A stretch of DNA of 64,000 nt from the NCBI RefSeq assembly GCF_024519435.1, contig NZ_JALJRZ010000011.1:62001-126000 (forward strand), written 5' to 3'. Shown one piece after another: positions 8,336 to 17,200 of the stretch. How positions within the stretch are numbered: position 1 is the stretch's first letter; each line of letters opens with the position of its first letter. The notes under the pieces are model-generated. The model had not been told where the DNA came from. It worked only from the letters and a program-made list of their open reading frames with translations, and did no database searches. Source of the DNA: Terrabacter sp. Ter38 (GTDB taxonomy: Bacteria; Actinomycetota; Actinomycetes; Actinomycetales; Dermatophilaceae). The position numbers and the translations under genes are program-made.

Positions 8336-9322
8336 GTGACGAACTTCGGATACACCCTGATGACCGAGCAGAGCGGCCCCAAGGACCTCGTCCGCTGGGC
8401 CGTGCGCGCCGAGGAGGTCGGCTTCGACCTCGCCGTCTCGAGCGACCACTACTCCCCGTGGCTCACGGAGCAGGGGCACGCTCCGTACGCGTGGTCGGTG
8501 CTCGGCGCCGTGGCGCAGGCCACCGAGCGACTCGAGCTCATGACCTACGTGACGTGTCCGACGATGCGCTACCACCCCGCCGTCGTCGCCCAGAAGTCGG
8601 CGACGATGCAGCTGCTCTCCGACGGCCGCTTCACCCTGGGCCTCGGCAGCGGCGAGAGCCTCAACGAGCACGTCGTCGGCGAGGGCTGGCCCGGCGTCGT
8701 GACCCGACAGGAGATGCTCGTCGAGGCCATCGAGATCATCCGCGAGCTGCACTCGGGCGAGCTCGTGACCCACCACGGCGAGTACTTCGACGTCGACTCG
8801 GCGCGCATCTGGGACCTGCCGGACATCCTGGTCCCCGTGGCCGTGGCCGTCAGCGGCGACGCGTCGATCGAGCGGCTCGCTCCGCTCGCCGACCACATGA
8901 TCGCGGTGCAGCCGGAGGCCGAGCTCGTCGCGTCGTGGAACCGCACCGACGGCGCCGAGCGCATCGGCTCCGGCGCCCGCGCCATCGGCCAGATCCCGAT
9001 CAGCTGGGACCCCGACCGCGACGCGGCGGTGGCCCGGGCCTACGACCAGTTCCGCTGGTTCGGCGGCGGCTGGTCGGTCAACGCCGACCTGCCCACCCCC
9101 GCCGGCTTCGCCGGGGCCACGCAGTTCGTGCGCCCTGAGGACGTCGCCGACTCGATCCCGTGCGGTCCCGACCTGGACGCGATCGTCGAGGCCGTGCGCC
9201 CCTACTGGGAGGCGGGCTTCACCGACATCGCGCTGGTCCAGATCGGTGGGGACGCGCAGGCGCGCTTCCTCGACGAGGCTGCCGGGCCGCTGCTCGACAG
9301 GCTCCGGGCCGCCGCCGGCTGA
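8336..9322 (+). CDS. F420-dependent-type oxidoreductase, TIGR03557-like
   Basis: A 328-residue luciferase-like barrel that begins GYTLMTEQ and continues with a SDHYSPWLTEQGHAPYAWSVLG block, which I recognise as the family annotated F420-dependent oxidoreductase, G6PDH family (TIGR03557). A later LGLGSGESLNEHVVG block is also typical. It is distinct from true F420-glucose-6-phosphate dehydrogenase and its substrate is unproven. GTG start at 8336 with no clear ribosome site; TAGGTC six bases upstream suggests a leaderless message. It ends 3 bp from the convergent DUF4395 gene. Confidence 0.85.
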   Translation: MTNFGYTLMTEQSGPKDLVRWAVRAEEVGFDLAVSSDHYSPWLTEQGHAPYAWSVLGAVAQATERLELMTYVTCPTMRYHPAVVAQKSATMQLLSDGRFTLGLGSGESLNEHVVGEGWPGVVTRQEMLVEAIEIIRELHSGELVTHHGEYFDVDSARIWDLPDILVPVAVAVSGDASIERLAPLADHMIAVQPEAELVASWNRTDGAERIGSGARAIGQIPISWDPDRDAAVARAYDQFRWFGGGWSVNADLPTPAGFAGATQFVRPEDVADSIPCGPDLDAIVEAVRPYWEAGFTDIALVQIGGDAQARFLDEAAGPLLDRLRAAAG

Positions 9323-9325
9323 CGG

Positions 9326-9862
9326 TCAGGCCGTCGGCTGGCCTGCACGCTCGGCGACGAGGCGCGCGCGACGCTTCGTGATGTCGGCGCACTCGAGGCA
9401 GACCTCCTCGGGGATGACGCCGAGGCGCATGAGGCCCGAGAAGAGGATGCAGCCGACGCAGATGCCGAGGATCGACTCGAGCGCCGGGAAGAGCACCATG
9501 ACGGCGCCGATGACGACGACGGCGACGATGACGCCGGTGGACCCGGTGACGAGAGAGATGATCCAGAGCGCGGTCGCGGCGACCGTCATGACCGCGCCGA
9601 TGGCCGCCGCGAACCGCTTCGGCGGCCCTGCTGTCGGTCGCTTCGCCGCTGGGACGGCGGGTCGGATCCACCGCTGCACGAGCCGGGCGATCGGACTGAC
9701 CCGGGGTCCGAGCGCGGCCCGCAGGCTGAAGTCCACAGCGAGGACGGCATAGAGCCACCACTGCTGGGTCGCGAGGGCGACGACGCCGATCACGAGCACG
9801 ACGGCGGCGATGAGCCGGACCGTGATCTCGTCGACGACGGCGGGGAAGCGCGAGGAACTCAT
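9326..9862 (-). CDS. DUF4395 integral membrane protein
   Basis: A 178-residue membrane protein with about four hydrophobic segments in two pairs, and a Cys-containing C-terminus (ILGICVGCILF, then EEVCLECADITKRRA). This matches DUF4395, often found beside thioredoxin-fold or sulfurtransferase genes, though neither is adjacent here. I choose the ATG at 9862 because a CATAAT -10 box ends six bases upstream on the minus strand; a GTG at 9877 is the alternative. CxxC-like motifs suggest thiol or metal chemistry, but function is unknown. Confidence 0.75.
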   Translation of the reverse strand: MSSSRFPAVVDEITVRLIAAVVLVIGVVALATQQWWLYAVLAVDFSLRAALGPRVSPIARLVQRWIRPAVPAAKRPTAGPPKRFAAAIGAVMTVAATALWIISLVTGSTGVIVAVVVIGAVMVLFPALESILGICVGCILFSGLMRLGVIPEEVCLECADITKRRARLVAERAGQPTA

Positions 9863-9868
9863 CCAAGC

Positions 9869-9884
9869 ATTATGCACGACATAA
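9869..9884 (-). promoter_or_regulatory. promoter and small palindrome upstream of the DUF4395 gene
   Basis: On the minus strand CATAAT (9874-9869) ends six bases before the ATG at 9862, with TTGCAT about 19 bp upstream as a weak -35. The same spot holds TTATG-N5-CATAA (9870-9884), a perfect inverted repeat overlapping the -10, which could be an operator. A third TTATG lies at 9892-9896. Confidence 0.5.
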
Positions 9885-9906
9885 GGCGAGGTTATGCAAC
9901 GGGCTG

Positions 9907-11430
9907 TCAGCGCGAGCGCAGCACCCGCAGGGCGATGACCGCGCAGGCCACGAAGAGTGCGGCGCCCACGCAGGCCACGACGGCGAGGCTGGACGTGAAG
10001 GCGTCCTGGGCCGCGGTGACGAGCTCGTGCGCGGCATCGGCCGGCAGGGTCGTCGCGGTCCGGACCGCGCCGGCGAGGGAGTCGAGCGCGGTGGTGGTGG
10101 CGCTGCCGACGTGCGTGGCGGCATACGGCGCCAGCTGGTCGCGGTAGACGAACGTCGCGAGCGATCCCAGCCCGGCGATGCCGACGGCGATCCCGAACTC
10201 ACCCGACGTCTCGGACATCGAGGCGACCGACCCGGCCCGCTCCGGCGGGGCTGACTGCATCATGACGCCCATCGTCAGGGTGGACGGGAGCATGATCCCG
10301 AAGGAGGTCAGGCACATCCCGAGGACGAGCAGGCCGAGGCCCTGGGCCGGCCCGACCTGGGTGTAGAGCGCGAGTCCGGCGGCGCAGACGAGCAGGCCGG
10401 TGGCCATGGTGCGCGCCGTGCCGAGCCGCTGGGCGATCCGCGCCGACGAGGACGCACCGACGAGCAGGGCGATGTTGGCCGGGAGCATCCACACGCCCGC
10501 GCCCATAGGGTCGAGGCCCGCGACGAGCTGCAGCCACTGCGAGCAGAGGAACGACACACCCGCCATGACCACACCGCCCACGAGCATCACCGCGAGCGCT
10601 GCCGAGAAGCCACGGCTGCGGAAGAGCGTGAGGTCGACGAGCGGGTTGGCGATGCGCCGCTGACGGCGGACGAAGACGAGGCCGAGAGCGGCGCCGGCCG
10701 ACATCGTCAGGAGGGCCGTCGTCGTGTCACCGCCGCGGGCCATCTCCTTGAAGCCGTAGATGACCGGCAGGATCGCGGCCAGCGACAGGACCGAGGAGGC
10801 CACGTCGACCGGGGCACCGGCGTGCCGGTCGGACTCCGGCAGCACGCGGCGGCCGACGACGACGAGCAGCACCATGAACGGGACGCCGAGCAGGAACGCC
10901 GAGCCCCACCAGAAGTGCTGGAGCAGGACGCCGCCGACGAGCGGGCCGACGGCCATGCCACCCATGAAGCACGAGTACCAGACACCGATCGCCGTCATCA
11001 TCGCCTTCTCGTCGGTGAAGATCGTCCGGATCAGGCCCATCGTCGACGGCATGAGCGTGGCGCCCGCGATGCCGAGCAGCGCGCGCCAGAAGATCAGCTG
11101 ACCGGGACTCGAGGCAAAGGCGGCGGCCGCGCTCGCGACGCCGAAGGCCACCGCGCCGATGAGCAGGAGGCGCTTGCGGCCGATGCGGTCACCGACCGCG
11201 CCCATCGTCACGAGGAAGCCGGCGAGGACGAAGGAGTAGATGTCGAGGATCCACAGCTGCTCGGTCGTGCTGGCGCCGAGGTCGGCGGACAGCTCGGGCA
11301 GCGCGAGGTAGAGGACGCTGACGTCGAGCGAGAGGAGCAGGGCCGTCAGGGCCAGGACGCCGAGGGCGACCCACTGCCGGCGGGTCGGCCGCGAGGTGGA
11401 CAGGGTCTGGGGCTGCGAAGTCGTCGTCAT
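9907..11430 (-). CDS. DHA2-family MFS drug exporter (QacA/SmvA-like)
   Basis: A 507-residue transporter with about 14 membrane segments. The N-terminus carries the DHA2 motif C region SLDVSVLYLALPEL and then TTEQLWILDIYSF, followed by the A-loop GDRIGRKRLL, typical of the QacA/SmvA/LfrA group that exports cationic dyes and antiseptics. I use the internal ATG at 11430 because the 14 residues before it are non-conserved and basic. It is divergent from endonuclease IV across 80 bp. No TetR repressor is adjacent. Actual substrates are unknown. Confidence 0.86.
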   Translation of the reverse strand: MTTTSQPQTLSTSRPTRRQWVALGVLALTALLLSLDVSVLYLALPELSADLGASTTEQLWILDIYSFVLAGFLVTMGAVGDRIGRKRLLLIGAVAFGVASAAAAFASSPGQLIFWRALLGIAGATLMPSTMGLIRTIFTDEKAMMTAIGVWYSCFMGGMAVGPLVGGVLLQHFWWGSAFLLGVPFMVLLVVVGRRVLPESDRHAGAPVDVASSVLSLAAILPVIYGFKEMARGGDTTTALLTMSAGAALGLVFVRRQRRIANPLVDLTLFRSRGFSAALAVMLVGGVVMAGVSFLCSQWLQLVAGLDPMGAGVWMLPANIALLVGASSSARIAQRLGTARTMATGLLVCAAGLALYTQVGPAQGLGLLVLGMCLTSFGIMLPSTLTMGVMMQSAPPERAGSVASMSETSGEFGIAVGIAGLGSLATFVYRDQLAPYAATHVGSATTTALDSLAGAVRTATTLPADAAHELVTAAQDAFTSSLAVVACVGAALFVACAVIALRVLRSR

Positions 11431-11498
11431 GCCCTCACGTCGAACGGGCCCACGCCGTCTCGACACCGCCACGGGACATCGGTGTCGGCCGGGCGGCC

Positions 11499-11504
11499 TA
11501 CGCT
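11499..11504 (+). promoter_or_regulatory. -10 box TACGCT for nfo
   Basis: TACGCT ends six bases before the ATG at 11511 and there is no Shine-Dalgarno sequence, which supports a leaderless nfo message. Confidence 0.5.
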
Positions 11505-11510
11505 GGCGAC

Positions 11511-12308
11511 ATGGCCCTACACATCGGTGCGCACGTCGACCAGGAGGACCCCATCGCGGAGGCGAAGGCGCGCGGGGCGTCGCTCTCGCAGCTCTTCCTC
11601 GGCGACCCGCAGAGCTACAAGGGCCCCGTGATCCGGTATGCGGGTGGCGCGGCAGCGCTCAAGGCCGACGCCGAGGACGCGGGCATCGACCTCTACGTCC
11701 ATGCGCCGTACCCGATCAACGTCGCGAGCCTCAACAACCGCATCCGCATCCCCGGCCGCAAGCTGCTCCAGCAGCACCTGACCGCCGCGGCCGAGATCGG
11801 CGCCAAGGGCGTCATCGTGCACGGTGGCCATCTCGGCGCCGACGAGGACACCGCCACCGGCTTCGACAACTGGCGCAAGTGCGTCGACGTCCTCGACCTG
11901 CCGGTGCCGCTGCTCATCGAGAACACCGCGGGCGGCGACAACGCCATGGCCCGCCGGCTCGAGGCCATCGCCCGCCTCTGGGACGCCATCGGCTCGGCGT
12001 CCGGGAGCGACCAGGTCGGCTTCTGCCTCGACACGTGCCACGCCCATGCCGGCGGCAACGACCTCGGCACCGTCGTCGACGAGGTGCGCGCCATCACCGG
12101 ACGCATCGACCTCGTCCACGCCAACGACTCGCGCGACGAGTTCGACTCGGGCGCCGACCGGCACACGAACTTCGGCTCCGGGCACATCGCGGGCGAGGCT
12201 CTCGCGGGCGTCATCCGCGCGGCAGGGGCGCCCGTCGTGTGCGAAACACCCGGCGGACTCGAGGGTCAGACGGCCGATATCGCCTGGCTGAGGTCTCAGG
12301 TCGACTGA
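11511..12308 (+). CDS. nfo: endonuclease IV (AP endonuclease)
   Basis: A 265-residue AP endonuclease of the Nfo/Apn1 family, which cuts 5-prime to abasic sites in base excision repair using three zinc ions. Ligand motifs are in order: HAPYPINVAS, HGGHLG, IENTAGGDNAM, GFCLDTCHAHAGG, LVHANDSRDEFDSGADRHTNFG, HIA and VCETPGG. The length is slightly short of the E. coli enzyme but complete. It starts with ATG at 11511 after a TACGCT box and is probably transcribed alone. The convergent neighbour is a DUF4118 protein. Confidence 0.95.
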   Translation: MALHIGAHVDQEDPIAEAKARGASLSQLFLGDPQSYKGPVIRYAGGAAALKADAEDAGIDLYVHAPYPINVASLNNRIRIPGRKLLQQHLTAAAEIGAKGVIVHGGHLGADEDTATGFDNWRKCVDVLDLPVPLLIENTAGGDNAMARRLEAIARLWDAIGSASGSDQVGFCLDTCHAHAGGNDLGTVVDEVRAITGRIDLVHANDSRDEFDSGADRHTNFGSGHIAGEALAGVIRAAGAPVVCETPGGLEGQTADIAWLRSQVD

Positions 12309-12382
12309 TTCCGTCGTTCCCAGCCGCGTCTCAGGATTTCCTGACCATTCCTTTACCCCACGGGCGCGCGCGGGCCCCTAGG

Positions 12383-13213
12383 TTACTCAGGGGTTGCGAA
12401 GGGGTCGCCGACGATGCCGGCTCCTCGCGCCCGCACGCCTGCGCCGTGTCCCGCCATCCCCTCCTCGGTGGCGGGCCGCGGCGCTCGTGCGTTCGCCATC
12501 CGGTCCGCGAGGAGCACGGCCACCCTCAGCTGCTCCGAGGTGGGCCGCACGACGTGGGTCGACGCGGTCACGCGGAAGTGACCGACGACGTCGGTGCCGC
12601 GACGGACGACGACCGCCGTGTAGCCGTCGGTGGGCAGCCCGGCGCGCTCGACAGGGAGCCGTCGTCCTCCCGTCGTCACCTGGCCGTCAGCCCCGATGAC
12701 GGCGTCGTTCCAGCGCGGGCGGCCGGCGTCCCACGTGCACCGGTCGGCGCCGAGCACCGTGGTGATCGCGGTCGCGATGGCCGTCGACCGGGCCTGCTCC
12801 GTCGTGTCGGGCGGCAGGTCGAGCAGCTGGGTCAGGCCGGAGATGTAGCCGTCCCGGCGCTGGGCGGCGGCCTGCTGGCGACGGCCCCAGAGCGCGATCT
12901 CGGTGACGGCGAGACCCACGACGACGAGCGCCAGCGCGAGCTCGAGGTCGTCCCGGTGGTGGATCGAGAGCGAGTAGAACGGCTCGGTGAGGAAGAAGTC
13001 GAAGGCACCGGCGGCCGCGAGCGCCGCGGCGACACCGGCAACCCGGTCCCCCGTGGCGGCGGCCGCGACGACCGTGAGGACGAGCACCATGGCGGCGGTG
13101 CTCTGGTTCATCCCGTCGCGGAGCAGGCCGAGGGCGGCACCCACGACGATCGGCAGGAGCAGGGCGCCCCATCGCGTCGAGGAGCGGTGCTCGGCGAGCC
13201 AGTCAGTGGTCAT
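12383..13213 (-). CDS. DUF4118 (KdpD-like) membrane protein, orphan
   Basis: A 276-residue protein: residues about 15-115 hold three to four membrane helices with the DUF4118 pattern of the KdpD sensor (FDFFLTEPFYSLSIHHRDD). After that comes a GAF-like soluble region to about 240 and an unstructured tail. The histidine kinase and USP parts of KdpD are missing and no response regulator is adjacent, so it is a sensor-like orphan. Start ATG at 13213. Its promoter region contains three TCYTGACG repeats exactly 11 bp apart (13263-13292), of the kind bound by OmpR-type regulators. Confidence 0.82.
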   Translation of the reverse strand: MTTDWLAEHRSSTRWGALLLPIVVGAALGLLRDGMNQSTAAMVLVLTVVAAAATGDRVAGVAAALAAAGAFDFFLTEPFYSLSIHHRDDLELALALVVVGLAVTEIALWGRRQQAAAQRRDGYISGLTQLLDLPPDTTEQARSTAIATAITTVLGADRCTWDAGRPRWNDAVIGADGQVTTGGRRLPVERAGLPTDGYTAVVVRRGTDVVGHFRVTASTHVVRPTSEQLRVAVLLADRMANARAPRPATEEGMAGHGAGVRARGAGIVGDPFATPE

Positions 13214-13262
13214 GACTCCACGCAACACCCGCCGGCAGGGACACCTCGCCATTTCGCCTGCA

Positions 13263-13292
13263 TCCTGACGCGATCTTGACGCCGTCCTGACG
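13263..13292. promoter_or_regulatory. triple 11-bp-phased direct repeat TCYTGACG
   Basis: TCCTGACG at 13263, TCTTGACG at 13274 and TCCTGACG at 13285, exactly one helical turn apart, in the divergent region between the DUF4118 gene and the gene at 13343. Tandem half-sites with 11-bp spacing are how OmpR/PhoB-type response regulators bind. The regulator is not in the window. Confidence 0.5.
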
Positions 13293-13342
13293 ATGCGGGA
13301 GTAGAAAGGTGGGGCGGCGACGTCGAGAGCCAGGAGGACACC

Positions 13343-13747
13343 GTGAGCGGGACCGGAAGCACCGACGACCCCTGGGTCCTGCGCACCCCGCCGGGCACCT
13401 CCGAGTACACGATGCACCGCGACGACGCGGCCGAGCCGCCGCAGCTCGTCTGCCAGGTGGGCTCGACGCGGCTGACCTACGACGCCCGGGTCGTCGACGA
13501 CCTCCACGCCTGGCTCCGGAAGCAGGGTGGCTGGGTCCCGCTCGGGGCGGCCGACGAGCAGAAGCCGACCCAGGAGGGGACCGTGGAGGCGTGGGGCCGG
13601 TCGGAGGACAACCCGGTCGGTGGCTGGTACGGCCTGCGCAAGGGCTACCGCGGGCGCGTCGGGATGTACCTGCCGCCCCTGCTCGAGGAGCTCGGTCTCG
13701 CCGAGGTGGAGCACCTGCCGCGCAACAACCGGATGCGCGCGCTCTGA
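13343..13747 (+). CDS. conserved hypothetical protein, 134 aa
   Basis: A soluble 134-residue protein with a GTG start and a strong AGGAGG ribosome site five bases upstream. It is rich in Trp and Gly, with blocks such as PPGTSEYTMHRDD, VVDDLHAWLRKQGGWVPLG and WYGLRKGYRGRVGMYLPPLLE. No cysteines pair up as a metal site and no membrane segment is visible. I do not recognise a named family with confidence. It lies downstream of the phased repeats at 13263 and could be controlled by them. Codon use is like its neighbours. Confidence 0.7.
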   Translation: MSGTGSTDDPWVLRTPPGTSEYTMHRDDAAEPPQLVCQVGSTRLTYDARVVDDLHAWLRKQGGWVPLGAADEQKPTQEGTVEAWGRSEDNPVGGWYGLRKGYRGRVGMYLPPLLEELGLAEVEHLPRNNRMRAL

Positions 13748-13787
13748 CACGTCGGAAACGTTCTAGCCCCAAGGGCATTCGGGTCGC

Positions 13788-13793
13788 TAGCGT
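13788..13793 (+). promoter_or_regulatory. -10 box TAGCGT for the DUF3224 gene
   Basis: TAGCGT ends seven bases before the ATG at 13801, without a ribosome site, so a leaderless transcript is likely. Confidence 0.45.
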
Positions 13794-13800
13794 CTTGCTC

Positions 13801-14202
13801 ATGCTGAGCACCTCCACCTTCACGACGTCCGACGTCGGCGTCACCGACTACGTCCCGGACGTGACGACGGCCCTGCCCACCGGGCACCTGCGGATGCGCA
13901 AGACGTACGCCGGTGACGTCGAGGGCCGCAGCGTCACGCAGTTCACGTCGGCCTTCGACCAGACCTCCGGCGTCGGCACCTACGTCGCCCTGGAGTCCTT
14001 CGAAGGCAGCGTGGCGGGGCGCCGCGGTGCCTTCAACTTCGTCCACGCCGCCTCGACGAGCGGCACCGACCGTGCCCACGAGTACGGCCTCATCGTCCCC
14101 GGGAGCGGGACCGAGGAGCTCGTCGGCATCGAGGGCTCGGTGCGCCTCACGGTGGACGCCGACGGCACCCACCGGATGGACTTCGACCACAACCTCGAAT
14201 GA
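13801..14202 (+). CDS. DUF3224 domain protein
   Basis: A 133-residue protein matching the DUF3224 beta-barrel family: MRKTYAGDVEGRSVTQFTSAF near the start, then YVALESFEGSVAGRRGAFNFVHA and the terminal GTHRMDFDHNLE strand. The fold resembles allene oxide cyclase-like barrels; no activity has been shown for bacterial members. Its start is preceded by TAGCGT at seven bases. A strong hairpin follows the stop and separates it from the convergent mannosidase gene. Confidence 0.85.
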   Translation: MLSTSTFTTSDVGVTDYVPDVTTALPTGHLRMRKTYAGDVEGRSVTQFTSAFDQTSGVGTYVALESFEGSVAGRRGAFNFVHAASTSGTDRAHEYGLIVPGSGTEELVGIEGSVRLTVDADGTHRMDFDHNLE

Positions 14203-14207
14203 GGACG

Positions 14208-14252
14208 CAGCAGAGCGGCGCGGGGAGGCGTGTTCCCCGCGCCGCTCTGCTG
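14208..14252. terminator. strong bidirectional hairpin
   Basis: Eighteen-base perfect arms (14208-14225 and 14235-14252) enclose a 9-base loop between the DUF3224 gene and the convergent GH92 gene. It is GC-rich with no U-tract, as is usual in high-GC actinobacteria, and can serve both strands. Confidence 0.8.
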
Positions 14253-14270
14253 TGCGGTGCGCCCCTCGGG

Positions 14271-17200
14271 CTAGCCGACCGTGACCCTGAGCGAGCTCAG
14301 GACGTCGGAGCGGGAGTCAGAGACGAGGACCCGCACCGTGTAGGTGCCGGCGGCGGCCCACGTGTGGCCGCCCGTGACGGTGGCCGTGCCGTCGGCCGCC
14401 GTCGTCACCGTCGCGTCCTCGGTCACGGTGCCGTCGCCCCACTGGACGCGAGCCGTGTAGCCGGTGTCCGCGGGGACACCGCCCGACGCGGTGCCGAGCG
14501 TGACGTCGGTGCCGGCGCCGGTCGCCGCCGTGGCGTCGGCGGCGGCAGCGACGGTGAGGGCCGAGCCGTTGTCGGCGACGGCGAAGACGTGGATCCGCCC
14601 GGCCGTCGTCGGGTCACCGGTCTGCGTCGGCAGCGTCACCGACGCGACCGTCTTGCCGGCGGGCACCGCGAGCGGAGCCGTGGCGAACAGCTTGGCGCGG
14701 CAGCCGTCCGTTCCCGTCCCGTTGAGCCGGTAGGCCATCTCGAGCGCGACCGTGTTGCCGAACTGGGCCGAGCCGCACCAGTCGCCGTACTGCACCGGGT
14801 AGCTCGTCGTCGAGCCGTCCGTGAAGCGCACCGTGGCGGTCGTGTCCTGGTTGCGCTGCGTGCCCGTGCCGATGAGCGACAGCTTCGTCGCCCCCGGGGC
14901 CAGCGTCACGGGCAGGGTCTGACCAGCACCCGTCGCGTTGTCCTTCTCGCCGACCGGGATCCCCGGCATCGAGTAGCGCAGGTCGGTCCCGGGCACGGTG
15001 AGCAGCTTGCCGGGCACACCGCCCGCGGCAGCCAGGGCCTCACGGGACAGGCCCGCGTCCTTGCCGTCGCAGTGGACGACGTCACCGACGTTGCCGAAGC
15101 ACACGGAGTCGAAGCCGGCGGCATACGCCGGCGTGGACGCCTGGTGCACGGTGACGGCGCCGAGCGCGGAGCCGCTGTCGTGCGCCGTCGTGACGGTGAC
15201 CGTGGGCTGGTACGGACCGGGCTTGGCCCACGTGTGGGTGCCGCGGACGGTGTACGAGCCGAGGTCACCGGGCTCGATGGTGCCCGCCGAGCTCGTGCCG
15301 TCACCCCATGCGATCGTCGCCGTGGCCGTGGCGGAGGGGTCGGTGCCCTGGCCGACCCCACCCGAGAAGGTGGCGACGGTGCCCGACCAGACGGTGTCCT
15401 CCGCGACCTCGAACGGCTCGGCCGCCGCGACCTTGAGCCCGGTGTTCTGGGCCTTGGAGCCGTCGGTGAGCAGCTCGAGCTCGGACAGGTTCGCGGCATC
15501 CCCACCCACCGTCGCCGTGACGACGAGCCGGTAGGTCGTGAACGTGCCGGCGTGCGCGATCTCGAACGGACGCGTCTGCACCCGCCACGGGAAGACCTGC
15601 CCCGTGCGCGTGTCGAGCGTCTGCCACGTCTTGCCGTCGTCCTTGCTCCCCTCGAGACGCCAGGCCGACGGGTCGCCGGCCTTCGGTCCGGAGGTGAGGG
15701 TGTACCACGTGGCCCGCTGGCCGACGCCCGAGAGGGCGAAGGTCACCGACGGCGTGCCCGAGGTGAAGGACACCCCGGTGCGCGACGTGTTGTCGAAGAG
15801 GGCCTTGGCGTCGGCGCCCGACGCGAGGTCGGTCGCCGTCGCGGCGCCACGACCGGGACCGGTCGCGTCCTTGAGCGGCGTCGGCGCCTCGGTGCCCTGC
15901 GTCAGCGACGGCGGGGCGTCCTGGGCGCGCGCGCCGAAGTCGGACGGCTTGGCGCCCATCGCGAAGTCGACCGTGGTCGGGCCGGTGAGCTCGTCCTGGC
16001 TGATCGAGACGCTCTTGTGCTTCTTGCCGTCGACGGTGACGCCCTGCACGTAGATGTTGTGCTCGGAGTTGCCGGGCGCGTTGACGACGAGGTCGCCCTG
16101 CGTGCGCTTGACCGTCACCTGGTCGAACTTCGGCGAGCCGATGGCCCAGTTGGCCGAGCCGACCTGCAGCGGGTAGATGCCGAGTGAGGACAGGACGTAC
16201 CACGCCGACATCTCGCCGTTGTCCTCGTCGCCGGGGTAACCCTGGCCGATCTCGCCGCCGACGTAGAGGCGACGCATGATCTCTCGGACCTTCTCGGCCG
16301 TCTTCCACTGCTGACCGGTCCAGTCGTACATGTAGGCGATGTGGTGGCTCACCTGGTTGCTCTGGCCGAGCTGGCCCATGCGGACGTCTCGGGCCTCGAG
16401 CATCTCGTGGATGACGCCGCCGTAGCCGCCGGGCTCCGTCGCCGTCTCGGGCGTCGAGAAGAAGGTGTCGAGCTTCTTCGCGAGCGCGTCCCGGCCGCCG
16501 TAGAGGTTGGCGAGGCCGTTGCCGTCGAACGGAGCGTGGAAGGCGAAGTTCCAGGCGTTCGTCTCGGTGTAGTCGCCGCCCCAGTCCTCCGGGTCGAAGT
16601 TCGTCGGGAAGGTGCCGTCGGAGGCACGACCCTGGAAGAAGCCGACCTTCGGGTTGAAGAGGTTGCCGTAGTGCGTCGCCCGCTCGAGGAAGTACGTGGA
16701 CTCCTCGGCGAGCTGCGCGCGGCGCGACGTCGGCGTGGCCGGGTCCTTGGCGAGCTTGGCCGCCATGGTGCCGATGCCGAAGTCGTTGACGAGGCCCTCG
16801 AGACCCCACGAGACGCTCTCGCCCGTGTCGGTGCTCGTGTAACCGAGGAAGGTGGACGTGTCGAGACCCTTGCGACCGACCGCGCTCGACGTCGGCAGGA
16901 CCGTCGCGTTCTTGAGGGCGGCGTCGTACGCCGCGAGCGGGTCGGGCAGCTTGACCCCCTTGGCGTACGCGTCGGCGAAGGCCACGTCCGAGCTCGTGCC
17001 GGTCATGAGGTCGGCGTAGCCCGGCGAGCTCCACCGTGCGACCCAGCCGCCGTCGCGGTACTGCTGCACGAAGCCGTCGGCGATCTCGGCCGCCACCTCC
17101 GGGTAGAGCAGGCTGTACGCCGGCCACACGGTGCGGTAGGTGTCCCAGAAGCCGTTGTTGACGTAGACCTTGCCGTCCTTGACGGCGGCGTTCGTCGTTG

